DNA of 64,000 nt, taken from contig NZ_JADQDQ010000008.1 of assembly GCF_015694725.1 (NCBI RefSeq), positions 1 to 64,000 of the forward strand, written 5' to 3'. Under the pieces are notes generated by a model. That model saw only the letters and a list, made by a program, of their open reading frames with translations, did no database searches and was not told where the DNA came from. The first letter of the stretch is position 1, and each line of letters opens with the position of its first letter. Positions 1 to 8,568 of the stretch are shown piece by piece. This stretch comes from Hymenobacter jeongseonensis. GTDB taxonomy: Bacteria; Bacteroidota; Bacteroidia; Cytophagales; Hymenobacteraceae. A program made the position numbers and the translations under genes.

Positions 1-498
1 ACGACGGGTACGTTTGGGGTTCATGGCGTTGACTAAGATAGCCGCCATTTACTGTCCAACTTTTGGGGAGTACTACACACGAGATAAAGAGAATAGCGAG
101 GCGGACGGGACTTAGCCTTGAAAATGGACTGTTGTAATCAGTCTGTTACCATCTTCGGATGAGACGTTAAATTATAGGTGTATAAATTTAAATAAGTTCA
201 ATAATATTTTAATAGTAAAATGATTAACCTTTGTATCGTTCTTCAAATGAGGTCTTTAATGACTTAACTTTCTATTGTATAACCATACTTAGAAAACTGG
301 CGCCACAGGGCCGTTGCTGTGTTTAGAACATATTGTCGCTAAGTACAATTTTGTGGCAGCATAAATAGGGGCATCAAATAACTTCTTGGCGTCGAAATTA
401 TCTTGAATAATTATAAAAAAGCCCTGTAATTATCAATATTTTTATACCATTTGCCTATTGTAGCTTTGTGAATCAGTTAGTTCCACAAAAGCTATTTT
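1..498. other. AT-rich non-coding stretch at window start
   Basis: No convincing coding frame on either strand. Bases 1-180 are of mixed composition and could be the trailing region of a gene outside the window. Bases 180-480 are strikingly AT-rich compared with the GC-rich genes around them. The last 40 bases carry a promoter-like motif for the beta-helix gene. No tRNA-like or repeat structure was recognised. Confidence 0.5.
461..468 (+). promoter_or_regulatory. Bacteroidota -7 promoter motif (TAGCTTTG)
   Basis: Exact match to the TAnnTTTG core element, 30 bases before the ATG of the beta-helix gene, in AT-rich DNA. No clear TTG element lies at the expected 19-20 base spacing, so the call is tentative. 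Confidence 0.4.
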
Positions 499-2619
499 AT
501 GGCAAAAATCATACTGTTCATTCTGCTTGTGTCTTCTATTGTATTTCCGGCCACTGCAGCAACTTATTATGTGTCTGCTAGTGGCAATGATGCCAACGCC
601 GGCACTTCCAAGTCCAGCGCCTGGAGCACCGTAGCCCGGGTGAATGCCGCAACCTTCCAACCCGGAGACCGGGTGCTTTTTGAAGGGGGACAGACTTTTT
701 CGGGCGGGATTTGGTTGCAGCCTGCCAGCCAAGGCACTGCTGTGCTGCCCATTGTGCTGAGTTCGTACGGCGTGGGTGCGGCTACCATTGCCAGTGGCAA
801 CGGCTTCGGCTTCTATGGAGAAAACAACGCCGGTATTGAGCTGCGCCGGCTCAATTTTGTGGGCAGCGGCCGCAGCGCCAACACCAGTTCGGGCGTTATC
901 TTCTATCTCACCACCGCTAATACGCACCTGCAGCACGTGCGCCTCGACAGCCTCGACGTGAGCGGCTATCGCAACGCGGGTATCAGCATCGGCAGCTGGA
1001 ACGGCACCAGTGGCTACACCGATGTGCGCATCACCAACTGCTTTAGCCACGCCAACGGCGAAGCTGGAATTTCTTCCTACTCGCAAAGCCTGGCGGCGCA
1101 TCACAATTGGTACGTGGGCAATTGCAAGGCGTTCGACAACACGGGCCGGGCCGACATCACCACCACCCACACCGGCAATGGCATCGTGCTTTCGGGCATC
1201 GACGGGGCGCTGGTGGAGCATTGCGAGGCTTACAACAACGGGGCACTCAACGGTAACCGCAGCGGCGGGCCCGTCGGCATCTGGGGCTGGTGCTGCAACA
1301 ATCTGGTGATTCAAAAATGCGAGTCGCACCACAACAGCTCCGGCACTGCCATCGACGGCGGCGGGTTTGACCTCGACGGCGGCTGCACCAACTCGGTGCT
1401 CCAGTACAACTACTCGCACGACAACGGCGGCCCGGGCTACCTGCTGGCCCAGTACTCGGGTGCCCCGCCCATGACGGACCTTACCATTCGCTACAACGTG
1501 AGTGAAAACGATGCCCGCCAGAACGGCCAGGGCGCCATATCCGTGTGGTCATCCGGGGCAAATGGCGGCATCAAGCGGGCCTCCATCCACAACAATACGG
1601 TTCTATTGAGTCGCCCAGCCAACGGCACCAGTCCATTGGCGGTTCGCATCATGAGCGGCGGCATCAGCGCCATCACCCTGCGCAACAACGTGCTAAAAAC
1701 CGCTGCCGGATTGCTCTTGCTGGCTACGGCCACCACCACGGGGCTCAAGCTGGAAGGCAACCTGTATTGGGCGGAGGCGAGCACCGTATCCTTGAATTGG
1801 AAAGGCACTAACTATGCTGACTTGGCCAGCTGGCGGGCCGCTACGGGCCAGGAGAAGATGGCCGATGGCCGTGCCACTGGCCTCATCGCCGACCCCCAGA
1901 TTCAAAGCGGCGCGGCTGCTTATACTCCGCTGCCTTCCTCGCCCGCGCGGGGCGCGGCCCTCAATCTGCAGTCCGAATTCAGCGTGAATCCCGGCCCCCG
2001 GGATTTTGTAGGCAATCCCACGCCATTGGCGTCAAAAACCGGCAACATCGGCGCGCTCGAAACTCAGGAGCCGCTGCCCGTGGTCCTGACCCAGTTCACC
2101 GTGCGTGCACAGGGACCGGCAGCCCTGCTGCGGTGGGGCACCGCTTCGGAGCAGAATAATGCCCATTTCGTTATCGAAAGCAGCCGAGATGGCCAGACGT
2201 TCAGCAAGGTGGGGCAGGTAGCCGGCCACGGCAGCACCGCGCAAGCCCAGAGCTACCAATTCACCGACCAAAACCTGGCACGGTACGCGTGCAGCATCAT
2301 TTATTACCGCTTGCGGCAAGTTGATACCGATGGCAAAACAACCTTCTCACCGGTCGTCGCATTGTCGGGCAGCTGGGCGGGGGGGAGCAATGGCGGTGCC
2401 TTGCAAGTGCTGCCCAATCCGGCGCTTGCCGGGGCTACAGTGGTTGTGAAAGGCGCCGGCAGCAACCGGGTGCAGCTCTATAATGTGCAGGGCCAGTTGG
2501 TGGCCAACGGCAATGTGGACGCCACGGGCACGGCTGAGCTTGCCGTGGCTGGGCTTGGTGCGGGGATATACATTGTGAGGTGCGGGCCCCAAAGCATTCG
2601 GTTGGTTTTGGCGGATTAA
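499..2619 (+). CDS. Secreted right-handed parallel beta-helix protein with T9SS type A sorting domain
   Basis: 706 residues. Residues 1-21 form a signal peptide ending ATAA. The middle (about 100-420) is rich in Asn, Gly and Ser with recurring short hydrophobic strands and phrases such as HNNTVL and NYSHDNGG, the pattern of right-handed beta-helix (pectate-lyase-like) proteins. A beta-sandwich linker (about 525-620, VVLTQFTVRAQ...) leads to a C-terminal T9SS type A domain with NPALAG, LYNVQGQLV and GIYIVR. The protein should be exported by Sec and then by T9SS to the surface or medium. A polysaccharide substrate is plausible from the fold, but no catalytic residues were assigned. Confidence 0.85.
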   Translation: MAKIILFILLVSSIVFPATAATYYVSASGNDANAGTSKSSAWSTVARVNAATFQPGDRVLFEGGQTFSGGIWLQPASQGTAVLPIVLSSYGVGAATIASGNGFGFYGENNAGIELRRLNFVGSGRSANTSSGVIFYLTTANTHLQHVRLDSLDVSGYRNAGISIGSWNGTSGYTDVRITNCFSHANGEAGISSYSQSLAAHHNWYVGNCKAFDNTGRADITTTHTGNGIVLSGIDGALVEHCEAYNNGALNGNRSGGPVGIWGWCCNNLVIQKCESHHNSSGTAIDGGGFDLDGGCTNSVLQYNYSHDNGGPGYLLAQYSGAPPMTDLTIRYNVSENDARQNGQGAISVWSSGANGGIKRASIHNNTVLLSRPANGTSPLAVRIMSGGISAITLRNNVLKTAAGLLLLATATTTGLKLEGNLYWAEASTVSLNWKGTNYADLASWRAATGQEKMADGRATGLIADPQIQSGAAAYTPLPSSPARGAALNLQSEFSVNPGPRDFVGNPTPLASKTGNIGALETQEPLPVVLTQFTVRAQGPAALLRWGTASEQNNAHFVIESSRDGQTFSKVGQVAGHGSTAQAQSYQFTDQNLARYACSIIYYRLRQVDTDGKTTFSPVVALSGSWAGGSNGGALQVLPNPALAGATVVVKGAGSNRVQLYNVQGQLVANGNVDATGTAELAVAGLGAGIYIVRCGPQSIRLVLAD

Positions 2620-2648
2620 GCACCGGCATTGCGGTGCTTCGGTTTTAC
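2618..2648 (+). terminator. Hairpin terminator after the beta-helix gene
   Basis: An 8-base stem (AAGCACCG / CGGTGCTT) starts at the stop codon and is followed by a short T-rich run. It lies between convergent genes and could serve both strands. Confidence 0.5.
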
Positions 2649-3409
2649 CAGCCGCTGGCCAGCACATCGGCAATGTGAAGGCACTTCAGCGGGAGCTTTT
2701 CCTTCTTGATGTACGCCTCCAGGTGCATCAGGCAGCTCACATCGGTGCTGATAATGAAGTCGGCACCCGTATCGAGGGCATGCTCCACTTTCTGCTGGGC
2801 CATGGCCACCGAAATGGCTTCAAACTTCACGGCGAAGGTGCCACCGAAGCCGCAGCAGGTGGTGGTTTCGGCCATTTCGAGGCGTTCTAGCCCGGCCACC
2901 GCGTCGAGCAGCTGGCGCGGAGCAGCCCGAATGCCGCACTCGCGCAGTGCCGAACAGGAGTCGTGGTACGTATACTTGCCCTGAAGCTGGGCACCGGGAA
3001 TGGCCGTGATTCCGAGCACCTTCACCAAAAGTTCGGTGAGCTCATACGTACGGACCTGCACGCCCTGGCAGGCCACTTCCTGCCCCCGGCCCGCAAATAA
3101 TTCGGTGTAGCTATTGCGCACCATGCCCACGCACGACGCCGAAGGACTCACGATGTAGCGCGAAGGCGTATTCTGGCCGGTGGGTGTTGCCGGCGCAGCA
3201 AAATCTGCCAGAAACTTCTCCGCCACGGCGCGGCTCTGCGGGTGGTAGCCCGCATTGTAAGCCGGCTGCCCGCAGCAGGTCTGCCCCGCATTGTAGTGCA
3301 CCTGCACCCCAACCCTCTCCAAAACCTTCACCATGTTCAGGGCCGTGGCGGGGTAGAGCTGGTCAACGAAGCAGGGGATGAAAATATCGACGGCAATACT
3401 GGAAGGCAT
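2645..3409 (-). CDS. Cysteine-rich (Fe-S)-binding oxidoreductase subunit, LutA/YkgE type
   Basis: 254 residues from the ATG at 3409; the upstream extension overlaps another ORF and was not used. Two copies of the heterodisulfide-reductase-type cysteine motif are visible: Cys13 followed by Cys45-Cys46-Gly, and a second set with CSALRECG and later TCCGFGG. This CX31-38CCG pair marks the family containing LutA of the L-lactate utilization complex and GlpC-like subunits. In those systems it works with LutB and LutC, which are absent nearby, so the partner must be encoded elsewhere or the role differs. The family call is firm; lactate as substrate is inference. Confidence 0.8.
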   Translation of the reverse strand: MPSSIAVDIFIPCFVDQLYPATALNMVKVLERVGVQVHYNAGQTCCGQPAYNAGYHPQSRAVAEKFLADFAAPATPTGQNTPSRYIVSPSASCVGMVRNSYTELFAGRGQEVACQGVQVRTYELTELLVKVLGITAIPGAQLQGKYTYHDSCSALRECGIRAAPRQLLDAVAGLERLEMAETTTCCGFGGTFAVKFEAISVAMAQQKVEHALDTGADFIISTDVSCLMHLEAYIKKEKLPLKCLHIADVLASGW

Positions 3410-3443
3410 AGAATACAAAAATGACGCACTATCTACACGAGAG

Positions 3444-3776
3444 TTATTCAATGTCTGAATAATCCTCAATTAATTCCCAATCTCCTGGATTTATGAAATC
3501 CGTTGGATATGGCCTTTTGAATACTTTGGGTCCAAATCTATTTTCTAAATAAAGAACCACAAATTGGCCATCAAAATGTATTGTATACTCAGTTTCATCA
3601 GACTCTACGCGGTATTCCATACACGCTTCCAATTCTACTTCAATGCAAGCCAATTCTATCCACAGCGTCAGTTTCGTTGCTTGCCTATTGAAAAAGGTTA
3701 TTCTAATAAGCGGCTTTTTACTGCTTTCATCCGTGGTATCGGGTAAAGATGAATTCACTTGTTTATTGAAAAACAA
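3444..3776 (-). CDS. Hypothetical AT-rich acidic protein, start uncertain
   Basis: Up to 110 residues, unrecognised. It is acidic, with alternating hydrophobic and charged stretches suggesting a small beta-rich domain (YTIHFDGQFVVLYLENRF), and ends NPGDWELIEDYSDIE. Base composition is far more AT-rich than the flanking genes, suggesting acquisition. The 5' end is a weak TTG. An ATG at 3803 with the matching peptide MDFEHFGYLLFFNKQ would join this frame if the five-T run (A-run at 3795-3799 on the + strand) were one base shorter. The gene may therefore carry a frameshift or sequencing error at its start, or begin at the TTG. Confidence 0.45.
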   Translation of the reverse strand: MFFNKQVNSSLPDTTDESSKKPLIRITFFNRQATKLTLWIELACIEVELEACMEYRVESDETEYTIHFDGQFVVLYLENRFGPKVFKRPYPTDFINPGDWELIEDYSDIE

Positions 3777-3834
3777 TAAGTAACCAAAGTGCTCAAAAAT
3801 CCATGTGAATATTTAAAAATAAAATATATTAACT

Positions 3835-4689
3835 CTAGTGAATAGCAAATACTTCACCCGCCGCCATTCCCTGAGCCCGCATAAATGCGGCCATGTCCAG
3901 TTCGGTTTCAACGCCCTGTTCGGCTAGGTACGCCAGCAGGTTTTCCGTGGCCATGTTTCCGGTTAGCTCATCGGCCGCCATGGGGCAGCCGCCGATGCCG
4001 CCGATGGCGCCATCGAAGCGGCGGCACCCGGCTTCATAGGCGGCGGCTACTTTTTCGCGCCAGGTAGTGGGCGTTGTGTGCAGGTGTGCGCCAAACTCAA
4101 TTTGCGGAAATGCCGGAATCAACGCCGAAAACAATGGTGCGATGGTGGCTGCCGTGGAAGCCCCGATGGTATCCGACAGCGCCACAATGCGGATGCCCAT
4201 TGCCGCCAGTTGCTGGGTGAAATCGGTGACAATTTCCGGACTCCAGGCATCGCCATACGGGTTGCCAAAGCCCATCGAAAGGTAGGTGACCAAGGTTTTG
4301 CCGCTGCGCTCGCACAGCTCGTGCATGGTAGCCACGTCGGCCAGGGCCTCGGCGGTGGTTTGGTTGGTGTTGCGCCGCTGGAACGTTTCGGAAACCGAAA
4401 GCGGGAACCCGAGGTAGCTTATTTCAGTGTGTTGAACGGCCGTTTCCGCGCCGCGCAGGTTGGCCACAATGGCCAGGAGCTTGGTTCTGGAACCCGTCAG
4501 GTCCAGGCCAGCCAGTACTTCGGCCGTGTCGCGCAGCTGCGGAATGGCTTTCGGTGAAACAAAGGAGCCGAAGTCGAGCGTGTCGAAGCCGACCTTCAGC
4601 AGGGCATTGAGGTACTCAATTTTGGTGACAGTCGGAATGAAATCGGGCAGCCCTTGCATGGCGTCACGTGGGCATTCAATTAGCTTCAT
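3835..4689 (-). CDS. Hydroxymethylglutaryl-CoA lyase
   Basis: 284 residues from the ATG at 4689, chosen because MKLIECPRDAMQG matches the family start and holds the catalytic Arg-Asp pair. The TIM-barrel metal site is seen as GAHLHTTPT (about residue 205). The signature loop with the catalytic cysteine is GGIGGCPMA (about 239). The enzyme splits HMG-CoA into acetyl-CoA and acetoacetate in leucine degradation. It is isolated from other leucine-pathway genes. Related DRE-TIM lyases cannot be fully excluded, but the HxH and GGCP motifs fit HMG-CoA lyase best. Confidence 0.88.
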   Translation of the reverse strand: MKLIECPRDAMQGLPDFIPTVTKIEYLNALLKVGFDTLDFGSFVSPKAIPQLRDTAEVLAGLDLTGSRTKLLAIVANLRGAETAVQHTEISYLGFPLSVSETFQRRNTNQTTAEALADVATMHELCERSGKTLVTYLSMGFGNPYGDAWSPEIVTDFTQQLAAMGIRIVALSDTIGASTAATIAPLFSALIPAFPQIEFGAHLHTTPTTWREKVAAAYEAGCRRFDGAIGGIGGCPMAADELTGNMATENLLAYLAEQGVETELDMAAFMRAQGMAAGEVFAIH

Positions 4690-4827
4690 GGCGGAGAAAT
4701 AGGGGAGGAACGGGGCCATAAAGGTAGCAGGCCATAGCAAGCAGGCCGGCACTCAGCGCTAGCTGCAGCCCGTGCGCCGGGGAAACACGCAACCGAACTA
4801 CGCGAAGGCTGAAGTTGTTTGAACGGC

Positions 4828-6213
4828 ATGCTGAATAGGATGGATGCAACAACTCAACGGCCGGTGAAGCGGCCGCGCTTCGATTTTTTTATGCCGATGC
4901 TGCTCGGCGTGGTCCTGGTAATCAGTGGCTGTAGCAAGCAGCAAAGCCTCAAGGCGCTGTTTCAAAAATCCACGCCGCACCAAGCGTATGCCCGCCGGTT
5001 GGCGCAAGCCGGCCTCGACCAACGCCCCGGCGGACGCGCTTGGCTGAGTGCGGCCGAGCAAGCCCTGCGCGATTCGTTGGTAGTGGCGTTGCCTTTTGCT
5101 GAAACGGGGTATTTCCGGCCCGGCGAACCCAGCGCGGCCGGCTATCGCTACGCCGTGCGGGCCGGCGAGCAGGTGCACGTGAGCCTTTCGTTGGGCACTG
5201 GGGCGTCGGCACGGGTCTTTTTGGATGCTTTTGAGGTAGTGCCGGGCACGGTTCCCGTGCCCCTCGCCAGCGCCGACACCCTGGTTCTGGACTTCCGCTA
5301 CCAGGCCGATGTCGACGGCCAGCACCTGCTACGGGTGCAGCCCGAGCTGCTGGCTGCGGGCCGCTACACACTGCGCGTGAACCGGGAGCCGAGCTTGAGC
5401 GTGTTTCCGGTGTTGGGCCGCACCGACGCCGCCGTGGGAAGCTTCTGGGGCGCCGACCGCGACGCCGGTACCCGCCGCCACGAAGGCATCGATATTTTTG
5501 CCTCCCGGGGCACGCCGGTGGTCGCGGCAACGTCGGGCTTCATCACCCGCACCGGCGAAACGCCGATTGGCGGCCGCGTGGTGTGGCTGGCCGATGCCGA
5601 GCACGGCAGCCACATTTACTACGCCCACCTCGACAAGCAGCTGGTGAGCGCCGGCCAACGCGTGAGCGCCGGCGATACCTTGGGCTTGGTGGGCAACACC
5701 GGCAACGCCCGCACCACGGTGCCACACTTGCACTTCGGCATCTACCGCAGCGGGAAGGGCGCCGTCGACCCGTTTCCCTTTGTGCGGCGCCCCGAGGCCG
5801 TGACGGCACTGCCCAAAGGCCCCGACCGCCGGGGGGAATTTGTGCGCCTGCGGGCCGACGCCGCCTTGCGCCCCGGGCCCGAAGATGGCAAGCTGAAAAA
5901 GTCGCAACGCGCCCCTGTGCTCCCCAAGCAAATGCCGCTTTTGGTAGTGGGCCAGCAAGGGGCCGCGCTGCGGGTGCAGACTCCCACTGGTCAAATCGGT
6001 TACGTATTGGCCCAAGCTGTAGTGGGCGCCACCGGCAACCCGTTGCGGCGCGTTGTGCTTCCGGCGCTCACCGAGTTGCTCACTCTGCCCGTAGCAGCGG
6101 CACCGGCGGGCGGTGCGCTCGCGGCCCAGACTTCGGTTGTGGTACTGGGCCAGGCCGCCGGGTTTAGCCTGTTGCGCGGGCCGCAGGGCGAAACCGGCTG
6201 GGCCATTATCTGA
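4828..6213 (+). CDS. M23 family metalloendopeptidase, lipoprotein
   Basis: About 461 residues. The longest frame opens with a TTG at 4819; ATG codons at 4828 and 4840 are more likely starts. A lipobox (VISGC, Cys35 from 4828) predicts a lipoprotein. A beta-rich region is followed by the M23 peptidase domain, with zinc-site motifs HEGID and HLHFG separated by the usual YYAHLDKQ and GNTGNA elements. The C-terminal part holds two SH3-like segments typical of wall-binding. It should cleave peptidoglycan cross-bridges or stem peptides in the periplasm. The motifs look intact, so it is probably active rather than an inactive LytM-type regulator. Confidence 0.88.
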   Translation: MLNRMDATTQRPVKRPRFDFFMPMLLGVVLVISGCSKQQSLKALFQKSTPHQAYARRLAQAGLDQRPGGRAWLSAAEQALRDSLVVALPFAETGYFRPGEPSAAGYRYAVRAGEQVHVSLSLGTGASARVFLDAFEVVPGTVPVPLASADTLVLDFRYQADVDGQHLLRVQPELLAAGRYTLRVNREPSLSVFPVLGRTDAAVGSFWGADRDAGTRRHEGIDIFASRGTPVVAATSGFITRTGETPIGGRVVWLADAEHGSHIYYAHLDKQLVSAGQRVSAGDTLGLVGNTGNARTTVPHLHFGIYRSGKGAVDPFPFVRRPEAVTALPKGPDRRGEFVRLRADAALRPGPEDGKLKKSQRAPVLPKQMPLLVVGQQGAALRVQTPTGQIGYVLAQAVVGATGNPLRRVVLPALTELLTLPVAAAPAGGALAAQTSVVVLGQAAGFSLLRGPQGETGWAII

Positions 6214-6231
6214 TACCAGGCCGGTTGCAGC

Positions 6232-7065
6232 CTAGCGTTTGGTGAGCACGCGGGTTTGCACCAGCTTGCCGTTTTTGTCATAGAATTCGGTTTTGACTAT
6301 GCCCACGACCGGGTCGTAGTAATTGACCTCGCGCCCGCTGTTTTTCAAAATCAGGTCGGGGCGGGTGGTGGTTGACACTTCGCGCTTGCTCTCTACCGCG
6401 TAACAGCTAAACGTACCGGCCGGTACGGTGACGCGTGTTGGGCCGGCCAGCACAGTGCGTTGACTAATCATGGTCTGGACTTTGGCAATGGCCACCATGG
6501 GGCTGCTCACTTGCACGGCCACCCCTCCGTTGGCCAATTGGCTGCCCGCCGCCGGCTGATTGGGCCAGGCCAACGGGGTAACTGTATAAGCCAGTCGGCG
6601 GTTACGAAAGGACTTCATGTTTTCGTAATTAATGGTCGCCATGCCATCGGTAAAAGTGGTGTCGTTGCGGCAAAAATGGGTGAGGTCCTGCTGCTGAAGC
6701 ACCCGGTTATTGAGGTCGTAAAGCCCGCTCTTAAGCTGAACCCGTGTGACCACCACGGGAATGCCTTTCTTACGGGGCACAGTATCGGTGCTGATTTTTA
6801 GCACCCGGTAGCGCCACGTATTGGTGGCGCGGCCTTTAGTATTTAGCAGTTGGTATTCAATGCTCTGCCCTTCGCTGAATCCAAACGGGTGGGTGCAGTC
6901 GGCCGCTGCGCGCTCAAACGTGAGTTCGGAAACCGCCGCCGGCCGTGGCAGCTGCAGCAAAATGGATGTAGGCTGCGCCCGTGCAGCCCCGGCCAGCAGC
7001 ATTCCAACTGCGAAAGCCACGCTGTAGAAGGGGGTGGACCTAAGATGAAAGTTGAGATAAGCCAT
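6232..7065 (-). CDS. Secreted hypothetical protein, DUF3108/TapB-like
   Basis: 277 residues from the ATG at 7065, giving a signal peptide that ends in GAARA. The body is beta-rich: repeated short strands, GQSIEYQLLNTKG near the start, VTVPAGTFSCYAVES near the end and a final YYDPVVGIVKTEFYDKNG. The pattern (entry strand, 'VPAGTF.C' and 'YDP.VGIVKTE') recalls DUF3108/TapB-like periplasmic proteins of Bacteroidota. No catalytic motif is visible. It converges with the M23 gene with only a short gap. The family call is by eye and moderate. Confidence 0.6.
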   Translation of the reverse strand: MAYLNFHLRSTPFYSVAFAVGMLLAGAARAQPTSILLQLPRPAAVSELTFERAAADCTHPFGFSEGQSIEYQLLNTKGRATNTWRYRVLKISTDTVPRKKGIPVVVTRVQLKSGLYDLNNRVLQQQDLTHFCRNDTTFTDGMATINYENMKSFRNRRLAYTVTPLAWPNQPAAGSQLANGGVAVQVSSPMVAIAKVQTMISQRTVLAGPTRVTVPAGTFSCYAVESKREVSTTTRPDLILKNSGREVNYYDPVVGIVKTEFYDKNGKLVQTRVLTKR

Positions 7066-7126
7066 TTGAGTGCAATGTACGCAGCGGGCTATCCCACCGG
7101 ATAGAATGACAACTCGAGTCCCCACG

Positions 7127-7156
7127 TTGCGTTAGCAGTCGCAGGACCGTACTTTG
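7127..7156 (+). promoter_or_regulatory. Promoter candidate, TTG-N19-GTACTTTG
   Basis: A TTG at 7127-7129 and GTACTTTG at 7149-7156 fit the Bacteroidota -33/-7 arrangement, one base off the TAnnTTTG consensus. It would drive the small ORF pair starting at 7216. Confidence 0.4.
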
Positions 7157-7215
7157 CGGCCAGTTGGCGCGCCCGACCCGGGCGCTGTCCATTCATTTCT
7201 TATTGATTAGTAGCA

Positions 7216-7476
7216 ATGCCCGATTCTTCCTCTTCAAACTGGGCCGACATGGCCGCCTCGCTGCTCGGCAAGCTTTCGGGCGGTGTTGAGCTCAGCTGCG
7301 CCTTCGAACAAATGGAGCTGCAAGTGCCCAACCCACAGAACCCCAACGCACCCGCGGCCACCTGGAAACTGAACGGTTCCCTCCGCATCCGCACCCGCGG
7401 CGACCAGCCCGCCGGCACCGCCACCCGCCCGGCCACACCCCAACTCCCGCCCAGCCCCCCCGAAGCCGGTGCCTAG
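7216..7476 (+). CDS. Hypothetical small protein, first of an overlapping pair
   Basis: 86 residues, unrecognised. The N-terminus is Ser-rich, followed by a strand-rich segment (FEQMELQVPNP, TWKLNGSLRI) and a Pro/Ala tail. There is no signal peptide or membrane segment, so it is probably cytoplasmic. It ends 8 bases inside the next ORF. A run of seven C at 7455-7461 just before the stop could shift the frame and join both ORFs into one protein of about 196 residues with a Pro-rich linker. Whether this is one broken gene, a frameshift site, or two coupled genes cannot be settled here. Confidence 0.5.
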   Translation: MPDSSSSNWADMAASLLGKLSGGVELSCAFEQMELQVPNPQNPNAPAATWKLNGSLRIRTRGDQPAGTATRPATPQLPPSPPEAGA

Positions 7477-7807
7477 TACCCTCGAAATTGAGGCGCAGCT
7501 GGTCATCAACTGGAACGGCCATGCCTTGCAGCTGGCGGCCGCGGGCACCTACCTCATCCTCAACATCCCGAGCCAGCAGGTGCTGGACCTGCTCACGGCC
7601 GGTCCGCCCAAGGCCCCGGGCGCGCCCAAAGCGCCAAAGCCGCCCGGGCCCGACCCCATGCAGCAAATCAATGACTTGGCCAATCAATTGGGCTGGGTGC
7701 TGGATTTGCGGGTAGCGGGCAAAACCTACGTGACGTTTGGAGTGCAGCGCACGCCCAAAATCACCCTCAACGCCGTGCTCGGCAAAATTGGCTCGTTCTT
7801 CCGCTAA
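7469..7807 (+). CDS. Hypothetical small protein, second of an overlapping pair
   Basis: 112 residues from a GTG that overlaps the previous stop. A first beta-type segment (EIEAQLVINWNGHALQL) is followed by a Pro/Lys linker (GPPKAPGAPKAPKPPG) and a second amphipathic segment ending in KIGSFFR. The linker style matches the Pro-rich tail of the preceding ORF, supporting a common origin or a single split gene. No family was recognised. Translational coupling with the upstream ORF is likely if both are real. Confidence 0.5.
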   Translation: MPSTLEIEAQLVINWNGHALQLAAAGTYLILNIPSQQVLDLLTAGPPKAPGAPKAPKPPGPDPMQQINDLANQLGWVLDLRVAGKTYVTFGVQRTPKITLNAVLGKIGSFFR

Positions 7808-7891
7808 GTCAGTTTTGCGGTCCGAGGCCAGGGAATTTGCAACTAATTCTTCGCCGATTAGTTTGCTAGTGAACATCCTCTGCCGGCCCTG

Positions 7892-8545
7892 ATGAACTCC
7901 GAACACGAACACCAAAACCAGGTTGGCGCGCGGCGTCGCGCGTCCCCCTTCAACCGTATCGGAGGGCTGCCCCCGATTACGGTGGCACTGTACCTGGCCC
8001 TGCTGGGCATCACGGTGATGTTCGTTGTGCTGGTGGCCGCGTACGTGGCCACGCGCTTGCGGAGTGGCCTGCCAACGGGCCTGCATGCGCTGCCCCGTTA
8101 TTTCTCGCTGAGCACCATTGTATTGGTGCTCAGTAGCTTTGTTATTTCCCAGGCGCCTCGGCTTTATGCCGAGGACGACTTGGGTACCCTGGCCCGCTGT
8201 CTGGGTGCCACTCTGTTCTTGGGTTGTGTTTTTGCCGGGCTGCAGGTGTTGGGCTGGCGCGAACTGATGGCCAATGGCGTCCCGTTCCAAGGCGCGTCCA
8301 GCAACAGCAGCGGCCAGTTTGTCTACCTTATTTCGGCATTGCACGTTGCGCATTTGTTGGGCGGTATGTTGTTCTTATTAACGCTGCTGCTACGAGTTGT
8401 TCACGCCAACCGTGATGCGGTGCGCACGCTCGTTTTTATCCGAAATCCCTACCAGCGGCGCCATTTAACATTGCTGGGCACTTATTGGCATTTCGTCGAT
8501 GTGCTGTGGGTCGCCCTTTTTGCCATCTTCCTGTTTCTGTATTAA
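7892..8545 (+). CDS. Cytochrome c oxidase subunit III-like membrane protein
   Basis: 217 residues with five hydrophobic spans at about 27-50, 70-87, 105-123, 145-165 and 190-215. Family hallmarks are the histidine-rich HVAHLLGG helix and the C-terminal YWHFVDVLWVALF. These identify the heme-copper oxidase subunit III superfamily, which stabilises the catalytic subunit in respiratory oxidases. The first 25 residues are polar. No subunit I, II or IV gene is adjacent, unusual for this family, so this may be an accessory or duplicated subunit. Confidence 0.82.
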   Translation: MNSEHEHQNQVGARRRASPFNRIGGLPPITVALYLALLGITVMFVVLVAAYVATRLRSGLPTGLHALPRYFSLSTIVLVLSSFVISQAPRLYAEDDLGTLARCLGATLFLGCVFAGLQVLGWRELMANGVPFQGASSNSSGQFVYLISALHVAHLLGGMLFLLTLLLRVVHANRDAVRTLVFIRNPYQRRHLTLLGTYWHFVDVLWVALFAIFLFLY

Positions 8546-8568
8546 ACGGCGCAGCGGTAGCGACTTTA

